A stretch of DNA of 64,000 nt from Campylobacter ureolyticus (lineage in GTDB: Bacteria; Campylobacterota; Campylobacteria; Campylobacterales; Campylobacteraceae). The notes under the pieces were generated by a model that did no database searches, was not told the origin of the DNA, and saw only the letters and a list, made by a program, of their open reading frames with translations. The stretch is from positions 1,550,001-1,614,000 of the forward strand of contig NZ_CP053832.1 in NCBI RefSeq assembly GCF_013372225.1. Direction: 5' to 3'. Positions 34,352 to 43,426 of the stretch are shown piece by piece. Position numbers and translations under genes: made by a program. Positions within the stretch are counted from its first letter, which is position 1; each line of letters starts with the position of its first letter.

Positions 34352-34426
34352 TGGAGCGGGAAACGAGATTCGAACTCGCGACCCCAACCTTGGCAAGGTT
34401 GTGCTCTACCCCTGAGCTATTCCCGC
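34352..34426 (-). tRNA. tRNA-Gly (GCC)
   Basis: A 75-base tRNA with encoded CCA. Acceptor GCGGGAA pairs with TTCCCGC; the anticodon loop in CCTTGGCAAGG gives GCC. It is the first gene of the minus-strand tRNA group. Confidence 0.95.
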
Positions 34427-34446
34427 ATTTTTAAAACTGAATTGAA

Positions 34447-34455
34447 ATAATACCA
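34447..34455 (-). promoter_or_regulatory. Extended -10 promoter of the tRNA operon
   Basis: On the minus strand TGGTATTAT is read from 34455 to 34447, an extended -10 whose hexamer ends 20 bases before the first base of tRNA-Gly. This distance suits a short leader removed by RNase P. Confidence 0.6.
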
Positions 34456-34556
34456 AATTTAAACTTAAAAATTTATTTATTTTGCAATTTTTTTTATTTT
34501 TTTATTTTAAAGGATATTATAAGAAATTTTCAGTAGAATTATATTTTAAAATATTT

Positions 34557-34632
<76 letters not shown>

Positions 34633-34648
34633 TTTATAATTTCTTAAT

Positions 34649-35170
34649 CTATATCTTTTCAAAAAGAAGATATAAAAACCCACCCCAACCTATTATAAGA
34701 AAGATAAAATAAAATATATGTGAGTAAAAACCACTTCCTTTAATGCTCTTATTTGTATCTTTATCGTCTTTTTCTTCATATTTTTTTTCTAAATATTCTT
34801 TAAAAAACTGATTTTCTAGGATGAAATTTTGTATCTCTTCAGGGCTTTTAAAATTATTGTTTTCTAAGATGTAAAGCATATCATACTTTTGACATGCTTC
34901 ATCTAAATTTGAAAAATCTTTTTTTAAATCATATTTTAAAATTTGAATTTGTCTTATTATGTTTTTATCAACCATATCTAAATTTAAAGCTATTGCTTCA
35001 TAGTTAAAGCACTTTAGATTTAAATAGTAATTGATTTTTTCATCCAAAAGTTCCAGTAAAATCTCTATATTTTCACCACTTAAAATGATATTTTTTGCAC
35101 AATTTGCAAAATCTTGACATTTTTTTATTTCCACATCTTTTTGCGATAAAATATCTTCAAAACTTCTCAA
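34649..35170 (-). CDS. Unrecognised tail-anchored protein downstream of flotillin
   Basis: I do not recognise this 173-residue protein. Residues 1-130 are charged and helical, with three cysteines in CQDFANCAKN and LKCFNY near the N-terminus. Residues about 147-168 (YSHIFYFIFLIIGWGGFLYL) are one hydrophobic helix just before the C-terminus, so most of the protein should face the cytoplasm. It starts 40 bases below the flotillin-like gene in the same direction and is likely co-transcribed. It runs convergent with tRNA-Ala, ending 16 bases away. Confidence 0.65.
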   Translation of the reverse strand: MRSFEDILSQKDVEIKKCQDFANCAKNIILSGENIEILLELLDEKINYYLNLKCFNYEAIALNLDMVDKNIIRQIQILKYDLKKDFSNLDEACQKYDMLYILENNNFKSPEEIQNFILENQFFKEYLEKKYEEKDDKDTNKSIKGSGFYSHIFYFIFLIIGWGGFLYLLFEKI

Positions 35171-35210
35171 AATAAAACCTTTTCACAATTTTAATGATAT
35201 TATAGCAAAT

Positions 35211-36617
35211 TTACTCTTCTTTTTTGCCTGTAAATTTATCTATTATTTTTTTTCCTATTTCACTTTGATTTAAACCCTCAAGCATTGAAGCTAAATTTGT
35301 GCCACCTTTTGAACTTAAAACATCTCCTATTTTATTTACTCCACTTGCAATATTTCCTTCATTTGCAATAATTTTAAGATCTGCATTGCTTAATGCTTTT
35401 GCTTGCTCAAGCCCGATATCCCTATTAGCTTCAATTTGTTTTATAGAGATTAAATAAGTTTGATATCCCTCATTTTCTCCAATTTCTCTTGCAAGCTCTA
35501 TTTGAGCATTTACAGGAGCTAACTCTTTAAGCCTTAAAGCCTCAGCTTCGGCTGAGCCTATTTTAAGAGTTCCTTGGGCTTCCTTATCTTTCATCTCCAA
35601 AAGAGCTGCCGCTGCTAGAAATTGCTTTTCTTTATCACCTTGAGCAACTAAAATTTGATTTTCTTTTATAGCTTCTGCATCTTTGATTTTAGCATTTTTT
35701 CTAGCTTCGGCATCGATTTCAATTTTTCTTTGATCTTGCTCGGCCCTAACTATTTCAACTTGTTTTTTAATCTCAGCTTCTTTTACATCTTTTACTCTAA
35801 CTACTTCCATCTCTTTTTCTTTTGTGATTTTTTCTTGATCTTTTATAAGCTGATTTGCAAGTTCTTTTGAAATAGCTACCTCTCTTTCGTTTTCAACGGT
35901 TTTTAATCCAACTATTTTATTTGCATCTTGTTGTTTTACCTCTGTTACTTGAACAGCTTCAATTTCTGCTATTTGAGCTAACTTTAAGTTGTTTGCAACC
36001 TCTATTCTACTTTCTTTTTCAATTTCGGATTTTTTCTTCTCCATTATGTTAAATATAACTTTACTTCCACTACTATCTCTAATATCCATTAATTCTATAT
36101 TTTTAACAGGTTCTATTCCCCAGCTTTGAAGCTGAATTTTAACTGCTTTTGTAAAATCATCCCCGAGCTCAGATCTAATTTGCAAAATATCTTCTAGTGC
36201 TCTACTTGATAAAATACTTCTAATTGAGCCTTGAATAATATTTGTAAGTTGGATTTGTAAATCTTCGAAACTTTCCACTCTTTGAGCTGCCAAATTTGAA
36301 TCTTCTATCCTAAAAAAAGCTGTGATATCCACAACAAAAGGAAGTCTTCCTAAATCATAAGCTTCATAATCATCTATTTTTATAGCAAAAACAGAAACCG
36401 GTAAAACTATCTTTGTTATACCAAAAATCGGCACCCAACTAGGAAACTCATAATAAGTATTTCCATTTCCTGTATCTTTTCCATAGCTTACTGTTTTATT
36501 TGAACTTTGAACTATGTGAACTTCATTTGTCTCAACAACTCGTCTAAAAAACAGTGGAATTACAATACAAAATGCAATAATAACCGCAATTATGCCCAAA
36601 AATATGTTTAAAACCAT
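35211..36617 (-). CDS. Flotillin-like SPFH membrane protein
   Basis: A 468-residue protein. One N-terminal membrane segment (about residues 3-25), an SPFH domain (about 27-200, with FFRRVVETNEVHIVQ and VDITAFFRIEDSNLAAQRVE), a very long alanine- and glutamate-rich coiled coil (about 205-400) and a short flexible end. This is the flotillin/YqiK layout; such proteins oligomerise at the membrane and organise lipid domains. It is on the shorter side (YqiK about 550). The start at 36617 has AAGGAAGAG upstream. The 173-residue tail-anchored gene follows. Confidence 0.85.
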   Translation of the reverse strand: MVLNIFLGIIAVIIAFCIVIPLFFRRVVETNEVHIVQSSNKTVSYGKDTGNGNTYYEFPSWVPIFGITKIVLPVSVFAIKIDDYEAYDLGRLPFVVDITAFFRIEDSNLAAQRVESFEDLQIQLTNIIQGSIRSILSSRALEDILQIRSELGDDFTKAVKIQLQSWGIEPVKNIELMDIRDSSGSKVIFNIMEKKKSEIEKESRIEVANNLKLAQIAEIEAVQVTEVKQQDANKIVGLKTVENEREVAISKELANQLIKDQEKITKEKEMEVVRVKDVKEAEIKKQVEIVRAEQDQRKIEIDAEARKNAKIKDAEAIKENQILVAQGDKEKQFLAAAALLEMKDKEAQGTLKIGSAEAEALRLKELAPVNAQIELAREIGENEGYQTYLISIKQIEANRDIGLEQAKALSNADLKIIANEGNIASGVNKIGDVLSSKGGTNLASMLEGLNQSEIGKKIIDKFTGKKEE

Positions 36618-36751
36618 AACTCTTCCTTTTGAAATTAGAAATAATGAAATTATATCTTAATATTTGTTATAAAAGTATAAATTTATAATGATTGTTAAAT
36701 ATCTTGATTTATAAAAATTTATATTTAGAATTAATATGACTTTGGGATTTT

Positions 36752-37796
36752 ATGAATATTATTAAAACAATAAGTTACGAAATAAATAAAATATTAGAAA
36801 TAAATAAAGATGATTCAACTTGGCATCTTGCATTTTTTACAGGTTTTTGCATGTCGGCTCCACTTTTAGTAGGGGCTTTTTTAAACAATATGCATTTAGC
36901 AGTTATTAGTTCAATGGGTACAATGCTTTTTTATATACTCCTAAAACACCACTTTATCATAGAATGATAGTTTTAATGGCTTGTGGATTTGGTTTTATAG
37001 TAAGTTTTATCTTTGGAGGACTAGCACATTTCTCACCGCATATAAGTTCAATTGTTTTATGTATCTTAACTATGATTGTAACAATGACTGTAAGATTTTA
37101 TCAATTATCAAACCCTGGAAATTTCTTCTTTATAATGATTGCTACGATATCTATCTTTTTACCTTTTAAGACATCACAGCTTATAGAAGTTAGTGGATAT
37201 TTTGTCTTAGGGACTATTTGGGCTGTAATAGTTGCCTTTATATATAGTTTATTAACTGCAAAAATTTTGAAAATAGAAGAGATTAAAAAATAAAATATGA
37301 TGGTTTTGATAATGTAGTTGTTGATAGTGTGATAATTGGATTTTTTGTTGGATTTAGTATTTTAATAGCACAAATAATAGGCATTGAAAGAGCGTATTGG
37401 GTGCCAATTTCTACACTAGCAATCCTACAAGGAATGACTCTAAGAAGTAAATGGACAAGGCAAATTCATAGAATTTTGGGAACCGCAATAGGAATAGCTT
37501 TAGTATATTTTTTGCTGCGTTTAAATTTAAATAGCCTACAAATTGCAATTTTAATAGGTATTCTTGGCTTTTTAGCGCAACTTACGATTACTAAACACTA
37601 TGGCGTAGCCACAATTTTTATAACTCCGATGACTGTTTATATGGCTGAAATGAGTGGAGTAATAAGTGGTGGAGCAACAACTTTAATTGTAGCAAGGCTT
37701 GAAGATATTATTCTAGGAAGTATAATTGGTTTTATTGGTGGAGTTTGTTTGCACAATCTTAAATTTAGAAAAGGCTCTGTTAAAATATTTTATTGA
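36752..37796 (+). pseudogene. FUSC-family membrane protein broken by two frameshifts
   Basis: Three consecutive frames together give one FUSC-type (fusaric acid resistance-like) membrane protein of about 345 residues. Frame one runs from 36752 to about 36935 (WHLAFFTGFCMSAPLLVGAF); adding one T to the six-T run at about 36926 joins it to PKTPLYHRMIVLMACGFGF. Frame two ends in ILKIEEIKK at 37293; adding one A to the six-A run there joins it to YDGFDNVVVDSVIIGFFVG, the start of the second membrane block, which continues to 37796 with ERAYWVPISTLAILQG. Both lesions are single-base losses in homopolymers. Confidence 0.75.
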
Positions 37797-37817
37797 TTTT
37801 ATTAAAAAATTAAATTT

Positions 37818-38900
37818 TTATTTTATAATATTTTGCTTTGAAATTTTCATACTTTGCTCACTTATATCTATTCCGATAACATTACGATTATTTTTTAAAC
37901 CTGCAATTAAAAAGGAGCCACTACCACAAAAACAATCCATTATAATAGAATTCTCATTAGACGATTGCTTTACAATAAGCTCTAACATTTCTAAATTTTT
38001 TTCAGTTGGGTATTTTGGATATTGTGGATCTTTAAAATTACCCCAAATATCTTGTATTTTTTTTCCTTTGTGATCTTTTGCATATTTTTTAATGCGAGGG
38101 TTGTTTGTTTTTGACCATTCTATTAAACCTGTTTTATCTAACATTTCTAATTCATCAGGAGAGCTTCTCCAGTGTCTTCCTTTTGGCGGTAATAAGCCAC
38201 GCCATTTTTTTCCAGTGTTTCCATTTAGTGTTTCACCTGGTGCATGGCAAGGAACAGTAGTATATCTTTCGCCATTTTTGTCTATTTTAGGAAATTTTTT
38301 TAAAAGCTCTTCATCGCTAAGTTTTATAGATATGTCATTAAAAATTTGCATACATTTTTTTTTAGCATAGACATAAATTGTATCTTTTATATTTCCATAT
38401 GCTTTTCTTTTAAAGTTTTTAGGATTTGATTTTATACGAGTAATTTCATTCAAAAAATTATCTTTTCCAAATATTTCATCTAATATAATTTTAATATAAT
38501 GTCCCATTTTTATATCAATATGTAAATATAAAGTTCCTTTATCGCTTAATAATTTATGAATCAAAAAAAGTCTTTCTCTAATAAATTCTAGATAATCATC
38601 TAATTCAAAAATATCACTATATGCTAATTTATCTGTTTCTGAATTAGATATTGAAGATGTTCTAGAATTTGAATAAAAAAAATCCTGACCTGTATTAAAA
38701 GGGGGATCTATATAAACTAAATCTATTTTATTATTATATGTTTTTAATAAAATAGACATTGCTTGAAAATTATCTTGATATATAAGTTTAGTTTTTTGAT
38801 CTGAATATATAACATTTAATTTATCTGATGAACATCTATTTATTTTTTCTAAAATTTCAATTTCAGTCTTTTTTATATCATAATTTAAAGATATAGACAT
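37818..38900 (-). CDS. Type II DNA methyltransferase, beta-class (N6-adenine or N4-cytosine)
   Basis: A 360-residue site-specific methyltransferase. Catalytic motif IV DPPF is at residues 65-68 (LVYIDPPFNTGQDF) and SAM-binding motif I (DCFCGSGSFL) is at about 322-331, an order that places it in the beta class. The segment HIDIKMGHYIKIILDEIFG is typical of type III-like and some type II enzymes. Its ATG touches the stop of the restriction endonuclease gene (1-base overlap), so the pair forms an operon with the nuclease first. The recognition sequence cannot be read from the protein. Confidence 0.88.
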   Translation of the reverse strand: MSISLNYDIKKTEIEILEKINRCSSDKLNVIYSDQKTKLIYQDNFQAMSILLKTYNNKIDLVYIDPPFNTGQDFFYSNSRTSSISNSETDKLAYSDIFELDDYLEFIRERLFLIHKLLSDKGTLYLHIDIKMGHYIKIILDEIFGKDNFLNEITRIKSNPKNFKRKAYGNIKDTIYVYAKKKCMQIFNDISIKLSDEELLKKFPKIDKNGERYTTVPCHAPGETLNGNTGKKWRGLLPPKGRHWRSSPDELEMLDKTGLIEWSKTNNPRIKKYAKDHKGKKIQDIWGNFKDPQYPKYPTEKNLEMLELIVKQSSNENSIIMDCFCGSGSFLIAGLKNNRNVIGIDISEQSMKISKQNIIK

Positions 38901-39724
38901 TATAACGTAACCACAAAACTACTTAGCAATAATGCAGACATTATAAGTTCATTAGTTGAATTATTAACAAACTCAGACATATGATTTTTAGTCATTCTAG
39001 TGGCTGTATTTTGAATATATAATACACCATCTAATATTGCAATAGGAAAAATTTGATAATCGCAAGGCGTAAAAGAACCATCTAGTAAAATATTTTTAGC
39101 ATCGTTTAGTTGTGCATTTTGATGACCACCAAAATCTGTAAGAAATTTAGCTTCTCCTATTGCTACATTTTCACCTCTTTTTGCAATAAAATCAATTCCT
39201 TTATTCCCTGTGTATCCAAAAATATCTTTTGCTAAATTTAACATAATATTATCATTGCCAATAAAAACCATTAGCGTATCTGTATTTAAAAAGACATCTA
39301 TATTATCTGTTTTATCAAAATTAAAATTAGTAGAATTTACCCAATTTTTAAAATGTTGACCCATTTGTCTATTTGCTTCAATAGGTCTAGTAATCTCATT
39401 CAAAACATTTGTAAGCCCCATATTTACAATTATATTTTCAATTCTACATACAGTATTTGGATTGCGATCAATTGCACTTCTATCTCGTCTAAGATATGCA
39501 ACATAAGAATCTTTAATAGGAAAAATATCTAAATTTAATAATAATCTTAATAAATTACCTCGTTCAAAATTTGGCGGACTTGTAAGCATGGATGATAATT
39601 CATTAATAGTTTCTTGATCTAAATTTCTTCTTATATTAGATATTACAGGATAAACAGAATATAATCTGTCTAAATAATCATAATTATTTGCAAGCTCTAA
39701 GCTGTTTTGTGTCCATAGTGTCAT
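38900..39724 (-). CDS. Probable type II restriction endonuclease
   Basis: A 274-residue protein with a PD-(D/E)xK nuclease core: GIDFIAKRGENVAIGEAK gives D178 and E191-x-K193, followed by FLTDFGGHQNAQ, a phrase I associate with restriction enzymes. The N-terminal 130 residues are helical (with DSYVAYLRRDRSAIDRNPN). It is paired with the adjacent methyltransferase, which supports the restriction role. The ATG lies only 8 bases from the end of the IS1595-type element, and its ribosome site AAAGGGA straddles the IS terminus. The N-terminus may have been reset by the insertion. Confidence 0.75.
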   Translation of the reverse strand: MTLWTQNSLELANNYDYLDRLYSVYPVISNIRRNLDQETINELSSMLTSPPNFERGNLLRLLLNLDIFPIKDSYVAYLRRDRSAIDRNPNTVCRIENIIVNMGLTNVLNEITRPIEANRQMGQHFKNWVNSTNFNFDKTDNIDVFLNTDTLMVFIGNDNIMLNLAKDIFGYTGNKGIDFIAKRGENVAIGEAKFLTDFGGHQNAQLNDAKNILLDGSFTPCDYQIFPIAILDGVLYIQNTATRMTKNHMSEFVNNSTNELIMSALLLSSFVVTL

Positions 39725-39732
39725 TGTTTCCC

Positions 39733-40850
39733 TTTCTAAGCCACATCTGGCAATGGTATATTTGGTCTATTAGCGATGTTAATAGATTTACTTATACAAT
39801 CATTCTCTTGTATAAAATCAAATAGAATTATCTCTTTGTCATTTTTATTGTCTTTTGCAAAATTTACAAAATTATGATAAACAAGATAGTTATTAAGATA
39901 TTTAGTTGAAACACCTTTAAAATTATAAGTTATCATTGCTTTCAATCTACTATGATAACTATTTATAGTTTGAATATTAAATGTTCCAGCTTTATATTTG
40001 TTTCTTGGTATTCTAATATGACTTAACTCCATATCTTTTGCAAGTTTTAAATAAGCTCTAAAACTATCAGTTACAAACATACTATCTTTTATAATTTTAC
40101 CATTTAAAACCTTTTCTAAATCTTTTAATTTAGGTTTGCCAAGATTTGATACTTTTGCAATAGATAAACAATTTAAATTTATTCCACAACTTACACAGAC
40201 CTGCTCTCTACTTAATCCACGCTTAGTAGCAGGTGTTCCTCTTTTCTTTGCTAAGCGTGGCAATTTAAAATTTTTATGATTACCTTTAAAAGATAGCGGT
40301 ATAAAAGTTTCATCAGCTTCAACTATTCCATTTAATTCAACTTCACTCATCATAATTTGCAAAGCATCTAAAATTTTATGTCTCCAAGCAAATGCAGTAG
40401 GTAGTGAAATATTACAAATCTTAGCTGTTTTTCTAAGTGAATATTTTTCTATCATACAATGAATATATAATTTCCAGGTTTTTATATCTTTTTTAACACT
40501 AAAAAATATCGTATTATTTGTAGTAGTAAATGTTTTATTACAATCTCTACATAAAAATCTTTGAGTATTGCTACTTTTTCCATTTTTAACAAATTTAGTA
40601 GATTTACAATGAGGACAATATTTAATCTCTTTTTTGATAGATACTTTGTTAGAAGTTTCTTTATTTTTTATCTCTTTTATGAATGATTTTTTATCATCAT
40701 TTGAAAGAGAGTTAAAAAGCTGTAAAATTATATCTAACTCTGTTGTCTTATTTTTCATCGCAAACCTCCTTACTATCGTTATTTTATATAGGAAATTATA
40801 ATATAAATTAGCTTAAAAATCAATAAAATATTTTAACAGAGCCTTAGAAA
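39733..40850 (-). mobile_element. IS1595-family insertion sequence
   Basis: A single-transposase element. Short imperfect terminal inverted repeats are TTTCTAAGCC (39733-39742) and, read inward from the other end, TTTCTAAGGC (40850-40841), 9 of 10 matching. The transposase stop codon lies inside the left repeat. No 8-base target duplication is visible in the flanks, so exact ends are approximate or the copy has been rearranged. It separates the restriction operon from the EamA pseudogene. Confidence 0.65.
39736..40758 (-). CDS. IS1595-family transposase
   Basis: A 340-residue DDE transposase. The N-terminal zinc ribbon has CPHC (about residues 48-51) and CRDC (about 70-73); a helix-turn-helix-like region follows (IEKYSLRKTAKICNISLPTAF); the ISXO2-like catalytic core shows VEADETFIPLSFKG, FVTDSFRAY and INSYHSRLKAM. 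All catalytic segments are intact and the frame is full length, so it may be active. AAGGAGG lies upstream of the ATG. Confidence 0.88.
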   Translation of the reverse strand: MKNKTTELDIILQLFNSLSNDDKKSFIKEIKNKETSNKVSIKKEIKYCPHCKSTKFVKNGKSSNTQRFLCRDCNKTFTTTNNTIFFSVKKDIKTWKLYIHCMIEKYSLRKTAKICNISLPTAFAWRHKILDALQIMMSEVELNGIVEADETFIPLSFKGNHKNFKLPRLAKKRGTPATKRGLSREQVCVSCGINLNCLSIAKVSNLGKPKLKDLEKVLNGKIIKDSMFVTDSFRAYLKLAKDMELSHIRIPRNKYKAGTFNIQTINSYHSRLKAMITYNFKGVSTKYLNNYLVYHNFVNFAKDNKNDKEIILFDFIQENDCISKSINIANRPNIPLPDVA

Positions 40851-40884
40851 AATAATAATAAAAACAATTTACTTTTTTATAAAT

Positions 40885-41766
40885 TTACTTCCTTCTAGCA
40901 AGCAAGATCGTGCAGCTTAATATCATTATAAAACCAATATAGTCTAAAAATACATACCTTTGCCCTAAAAACAGATAAATAAAAAAAGCTGATGCAACAG
41001 GCTCAACAGCGGCTAATAAACTAGTCTTTGTAGGGCCTAAAATACTTAATCCTTTCATATAAAAACTAAATGAAATAATAGTTCCAAAAAATACAGTTCC
41101 AAATATAGCAAAAAGTCCATCTATATCTTTTACTCCGTGATGAGTCCAGTTTTTATTTATCAATGCGGCCAAAATACCACCTATTATAAGACCATAAGAA
41201 AGAGTTGTTAAAATACCATATTTTTTATTTATATGTATTGGAGTTATGCTATAAACAAAATACAAAGTGCTGAAATTAACCCAAAAACAATAGCTTCTTT
41301 TGGTATAGCAAAATCAAATTTTAGATGAGTTGCTAAAATAAAAACACCTCCAATAACAAGAAAAAGCGATAAAATTTCGAGTTTTGTAGGAAATTTTTTA
41401 TTTACAACTGCCATATGGATCATAATAAAAGCTGGAGATGTGTATTGTAAAATAGTTGCGATTGCAGCGTTACTTAGTTTCATGCTTAAAAAAATAAGTA
41501 TATTGGCATAAAAAAAGTCCAAAAATAGCATAAAATATTAAAATAAAAAAATCTTTTTTATCACTAAAAATTAAAAAAATATCTTTTTTTTGATTTCTAA
41601 GTGCTAGGAAAAACAAAAATATCCCACTTGCCAAAAGCCTAACTACAACCAACCACTCAGCTGAAACTTTTTTTATATCAAATAGATACTGACCACAAGC
41701 AGATGAAAGTCCCCAAAAAATAGCACTAAAAATAGTAAATAAAAATCCCACCATAAAACTATGCAT
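40885..41766 (-). pseudogene. EamA/DMT-family transporter broken by two frameshifts
   Basis: Three overlapping frames combine into one drug/metabolite transporter of about 290 residues with ten membrane segments: FSAIFWGLSSACGQYLF at the start, SNAAIATILQYTSPAFI in the middle and TKTSLLAAVEPVASAFFIYL near the end. The first lesion is one extra T in the seven-T run (minus strand) at about 41486; the second is a missing T near 41266, where ALxYFVYSITPI resumes in the next frame. Both are single-base changes at short homopolymers, as in the FUSC gene nearby. Confidence 0.75.
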
Positions 41767-41811
41767 TTATCATCCTAACATACTAAGCATCATGGCGGAA
41801 TTTGAGCTTAT

Positions 41812-42336
41812 TTAGCAGCCTCTAGGACCACATCCTAAGTTTAAAGCTTTTATCACTCCATCATAATCAGGCTCTTTTGTAATCTCGCTAACTACTTCTT
41901 TATAAATAATTTTTGAGTCTTTATCAATAACAAAAATAGCTCTTGCAAGAAGTCCTTTTAAGGTGCCACTGTCTATTAAAACTCCATATTTTTTACCAAA
42001 TTCTTTACATCTAAAATCACTTAATGTATTAATGTTTTTAATATTTTCAGCTCCGCAAAATCTACCTAGTGCAAAAGGTAAATCCATTGAAACAACACTG
42101 AAATTTACATTTTTTAAATTTGCCATTTTTTCATTAAATTTCTTTGTTTCCATTGCACAAACACCAGTATCAAGTGATGGAACTGTTGCAATAACTTGAA
42201 TTTTTTCACTTGATCCGCCAACTTTTAAAGTTTTTAAATCTGCTAAAACTAATTCAACTTCAGATGCATAATCACCAACACTTAGCTCATCGCCAACTAG
42301 CTTAACAGCTTCGCCATTTAATGTAACTTTACTCAT
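41812..42336 (-). CDS. tpx: Thiol peroxidase with a cysteine-bearing C-terminal tail
   Basis: A 174-residue atypical 2-Cys peroxiredoxin that reduces peroxides using thioredoxin. The peroxidatic C60 is in PSLDTGVC and the resolving C94 in LGRFCGAENIK, 34 residues apart as in E. coli Tpx (C61 and C95). A third cysteine (C110, DFRCKEF) and an unusual end GCGPRGC, adding C169 and C174, are extra. Start at 42336 has AAGGAGAAA upstream. It lies at the end of the long minus-strand gene run. Confidence 0.92.
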   Translation of the reverse strand: MSKVTLNGEAVKLVGDELSVGDYASEVELVLADLKTLKVGGSSEKIQVIATVPSLDTGVCAMETKKFNEKMANLKNVNFSVVSMDLPFALGRFCGAENIKNINTLSDFRCKEFGKKYGVLIDSGTLKGLLARAIFVIDKDSKIIYKEVVSEITKEPDYDGVIKALNLGCGPRGC

Positions 42337-42411
42337 AATTTCTCCTTAAATAAATTTAGCATATTATAACTTTTTGGTGTTAATAAAAATGTAATTTTTT
42401 ATTTATTTTTA

Positions 42412-42828
42412 TTATTTCTTTTTTGCAGGAGTAGAATTTGTTAAAATATCGTGCAGATTTAATCTATCTTTTCTAAAAAAGCACATTAATATCCCAAATA
42501 AAAAAGTACTTCCAAAAATAAAAATAAGATATCTTAAAAAAGCTCTAAAAAAACCTATTTTCTTACCAGTTTTTATATCTATTAAATAAATTTCTTGTGA
42601 TTTATAGCCAGGAGTTTGAGCTTTTAAACTAAAGAAAAGTGAAGTTATAATGCCGTAAACAAGCCAAACTAACAAAATAGCTATTTGATTTTTTTGAAAA
42701 TTTTCCTTTGAGCCTAAAACGGCATAGGTAGTAAAGTATAAAAGCGGCATAGAAATTAGAAATATATCTATAATAAAAGCTTTCATTCTTAAAAAAACAG
42801 GTGCAATAACAGCCTTTTGTTTAGCCAT
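42412..42828 (-). CDS. RDD-family membrane protein
   Basis: A 138-residue inner-membrane protein with three hydrophobic segments (about residues 18-36, 49-68 and 100-122). The RDD pattern is seen as RMKAFIIDIFLISMPLL near the start (Arg and Asp in the first helix) and TPGYKSQEIYLID in the loop. Function is unknown for the family; transport roles have been proposed for some. 21 bases downstream of frr in the same direction. Confidence 0.82.
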   Translation of the reverse strand: MAKQKAVIAPVFLRMKAFIIDIFLISMPLLYFTTYAVLGSKENFQKNQIAILLVWLVYGIITSLFFSLKAQTPGYKSQEIYLIDIKTGKKIGFFRAFLRYLIFIFGSTFLFGILMCFFRKDRLNLHDILTNSTPAKKK

Positions 42829-42849
42829 CTTGCACCATTTTAAAATTTA

Positions 42850-43401
42850 TCATACTTTTAAAAGTTCAGCTTCTTTTTGTTTTAAAACATCATCAACTTT
42901 ATTATTAAAGTTATCGGTAATTTTTTGAACTTCATCATGAGCTTTTTTTGCATCATCCTCTGAGATTTCTTTTTCTATTTTTTTAATCTCATCGTTTGCA
43001 TCTTTTCTAGCATTTCTTATACTAACTTTTGCTTTTTCGCCCATTGCTTTTGATCTTTTAACATTTTCTTGTCTTTGTTCAGTTGTCATCGGTGGAAAAA
43101 ATAACTTTATGCATTCACCATCATTGTTTGGATTTACACCAATATTTGCAGCTTGGATAGCTGTTTCAATAGTCTTTAACATCGGTTTTTCCCAAGGAGT
43201 TACGGTTATCGTCATCGCATCGGTTGCTAAAACAGTAGCTACTTGGTTCAATGGAGTTTGATTTCCATAGTAATCAACATAAATATTATCAAGCACATTA
43301 ACGCTTACTTTTCCAGTTCTTAGAGTTAGAAAATCTTTTTTCAAAGACTCAATTGCTTTTTTAGAAGCTTCTTCTTGTGTTTTATAAATTTTATCTAGCA
43401 T
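42850..43401 (-). CDS. frr: Ribosome recycling factor
   Basis: A 183-residue protein that with EF-G and IF3 splits the post-termination ribosome. The coiled-coil parts (residues 1-28 and 105-183) flank the beta domain; [20 protein letters not shown] and the RRF signature with [20 protein letters not shown] are intact. Full length; between secG and the RDD gene as in other Campylobacter as I recall. Confidence 0.96.
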   Translation of the reverse strand: MLDKIYKTQEEASKKAIESLKKDFLTLRTGKVSVNVLDNIYVDYYGNQTPLNQVATVLATDAMTITVTPWEKPMLKTIETAIQAANIGVNPNNDGECIKLFFPPMTTEQRQENVKRSKAMGEKAKVSIRNARKDANDEIKKIEKEISEDDAKKAHDEVQKITDNFNNKVDDVLKQKEAELLKV

Positions 43402-43426
43402 ATTTATCCTTTATAATTTCGCCGTT

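Noticed and set aside
33936-34434. Open frames of 60-90 codons across the tRNA cluster on both strands
   Set aside because: They run through tRNA-Ser, Cys, Leu and Gly; only the 51-codon lipoprotein between two tRNAs has its own ribosome site and signal peptide.
39725-40858. Target-site duplication of the IS1595-type element
   Set aside because: The 8 bases flanking each proposed end (TGTTTCCC and AATAATAA) do not match, so no duplication is claimed.
36752-41766. Phase-variable contingency genes (FUSC and EamA)
   Set aside because: The affected homopolymers are only 6-7 bases long, shorter than the tracts that switch at high rate in Campylobacter, so phase variation is not claimed.
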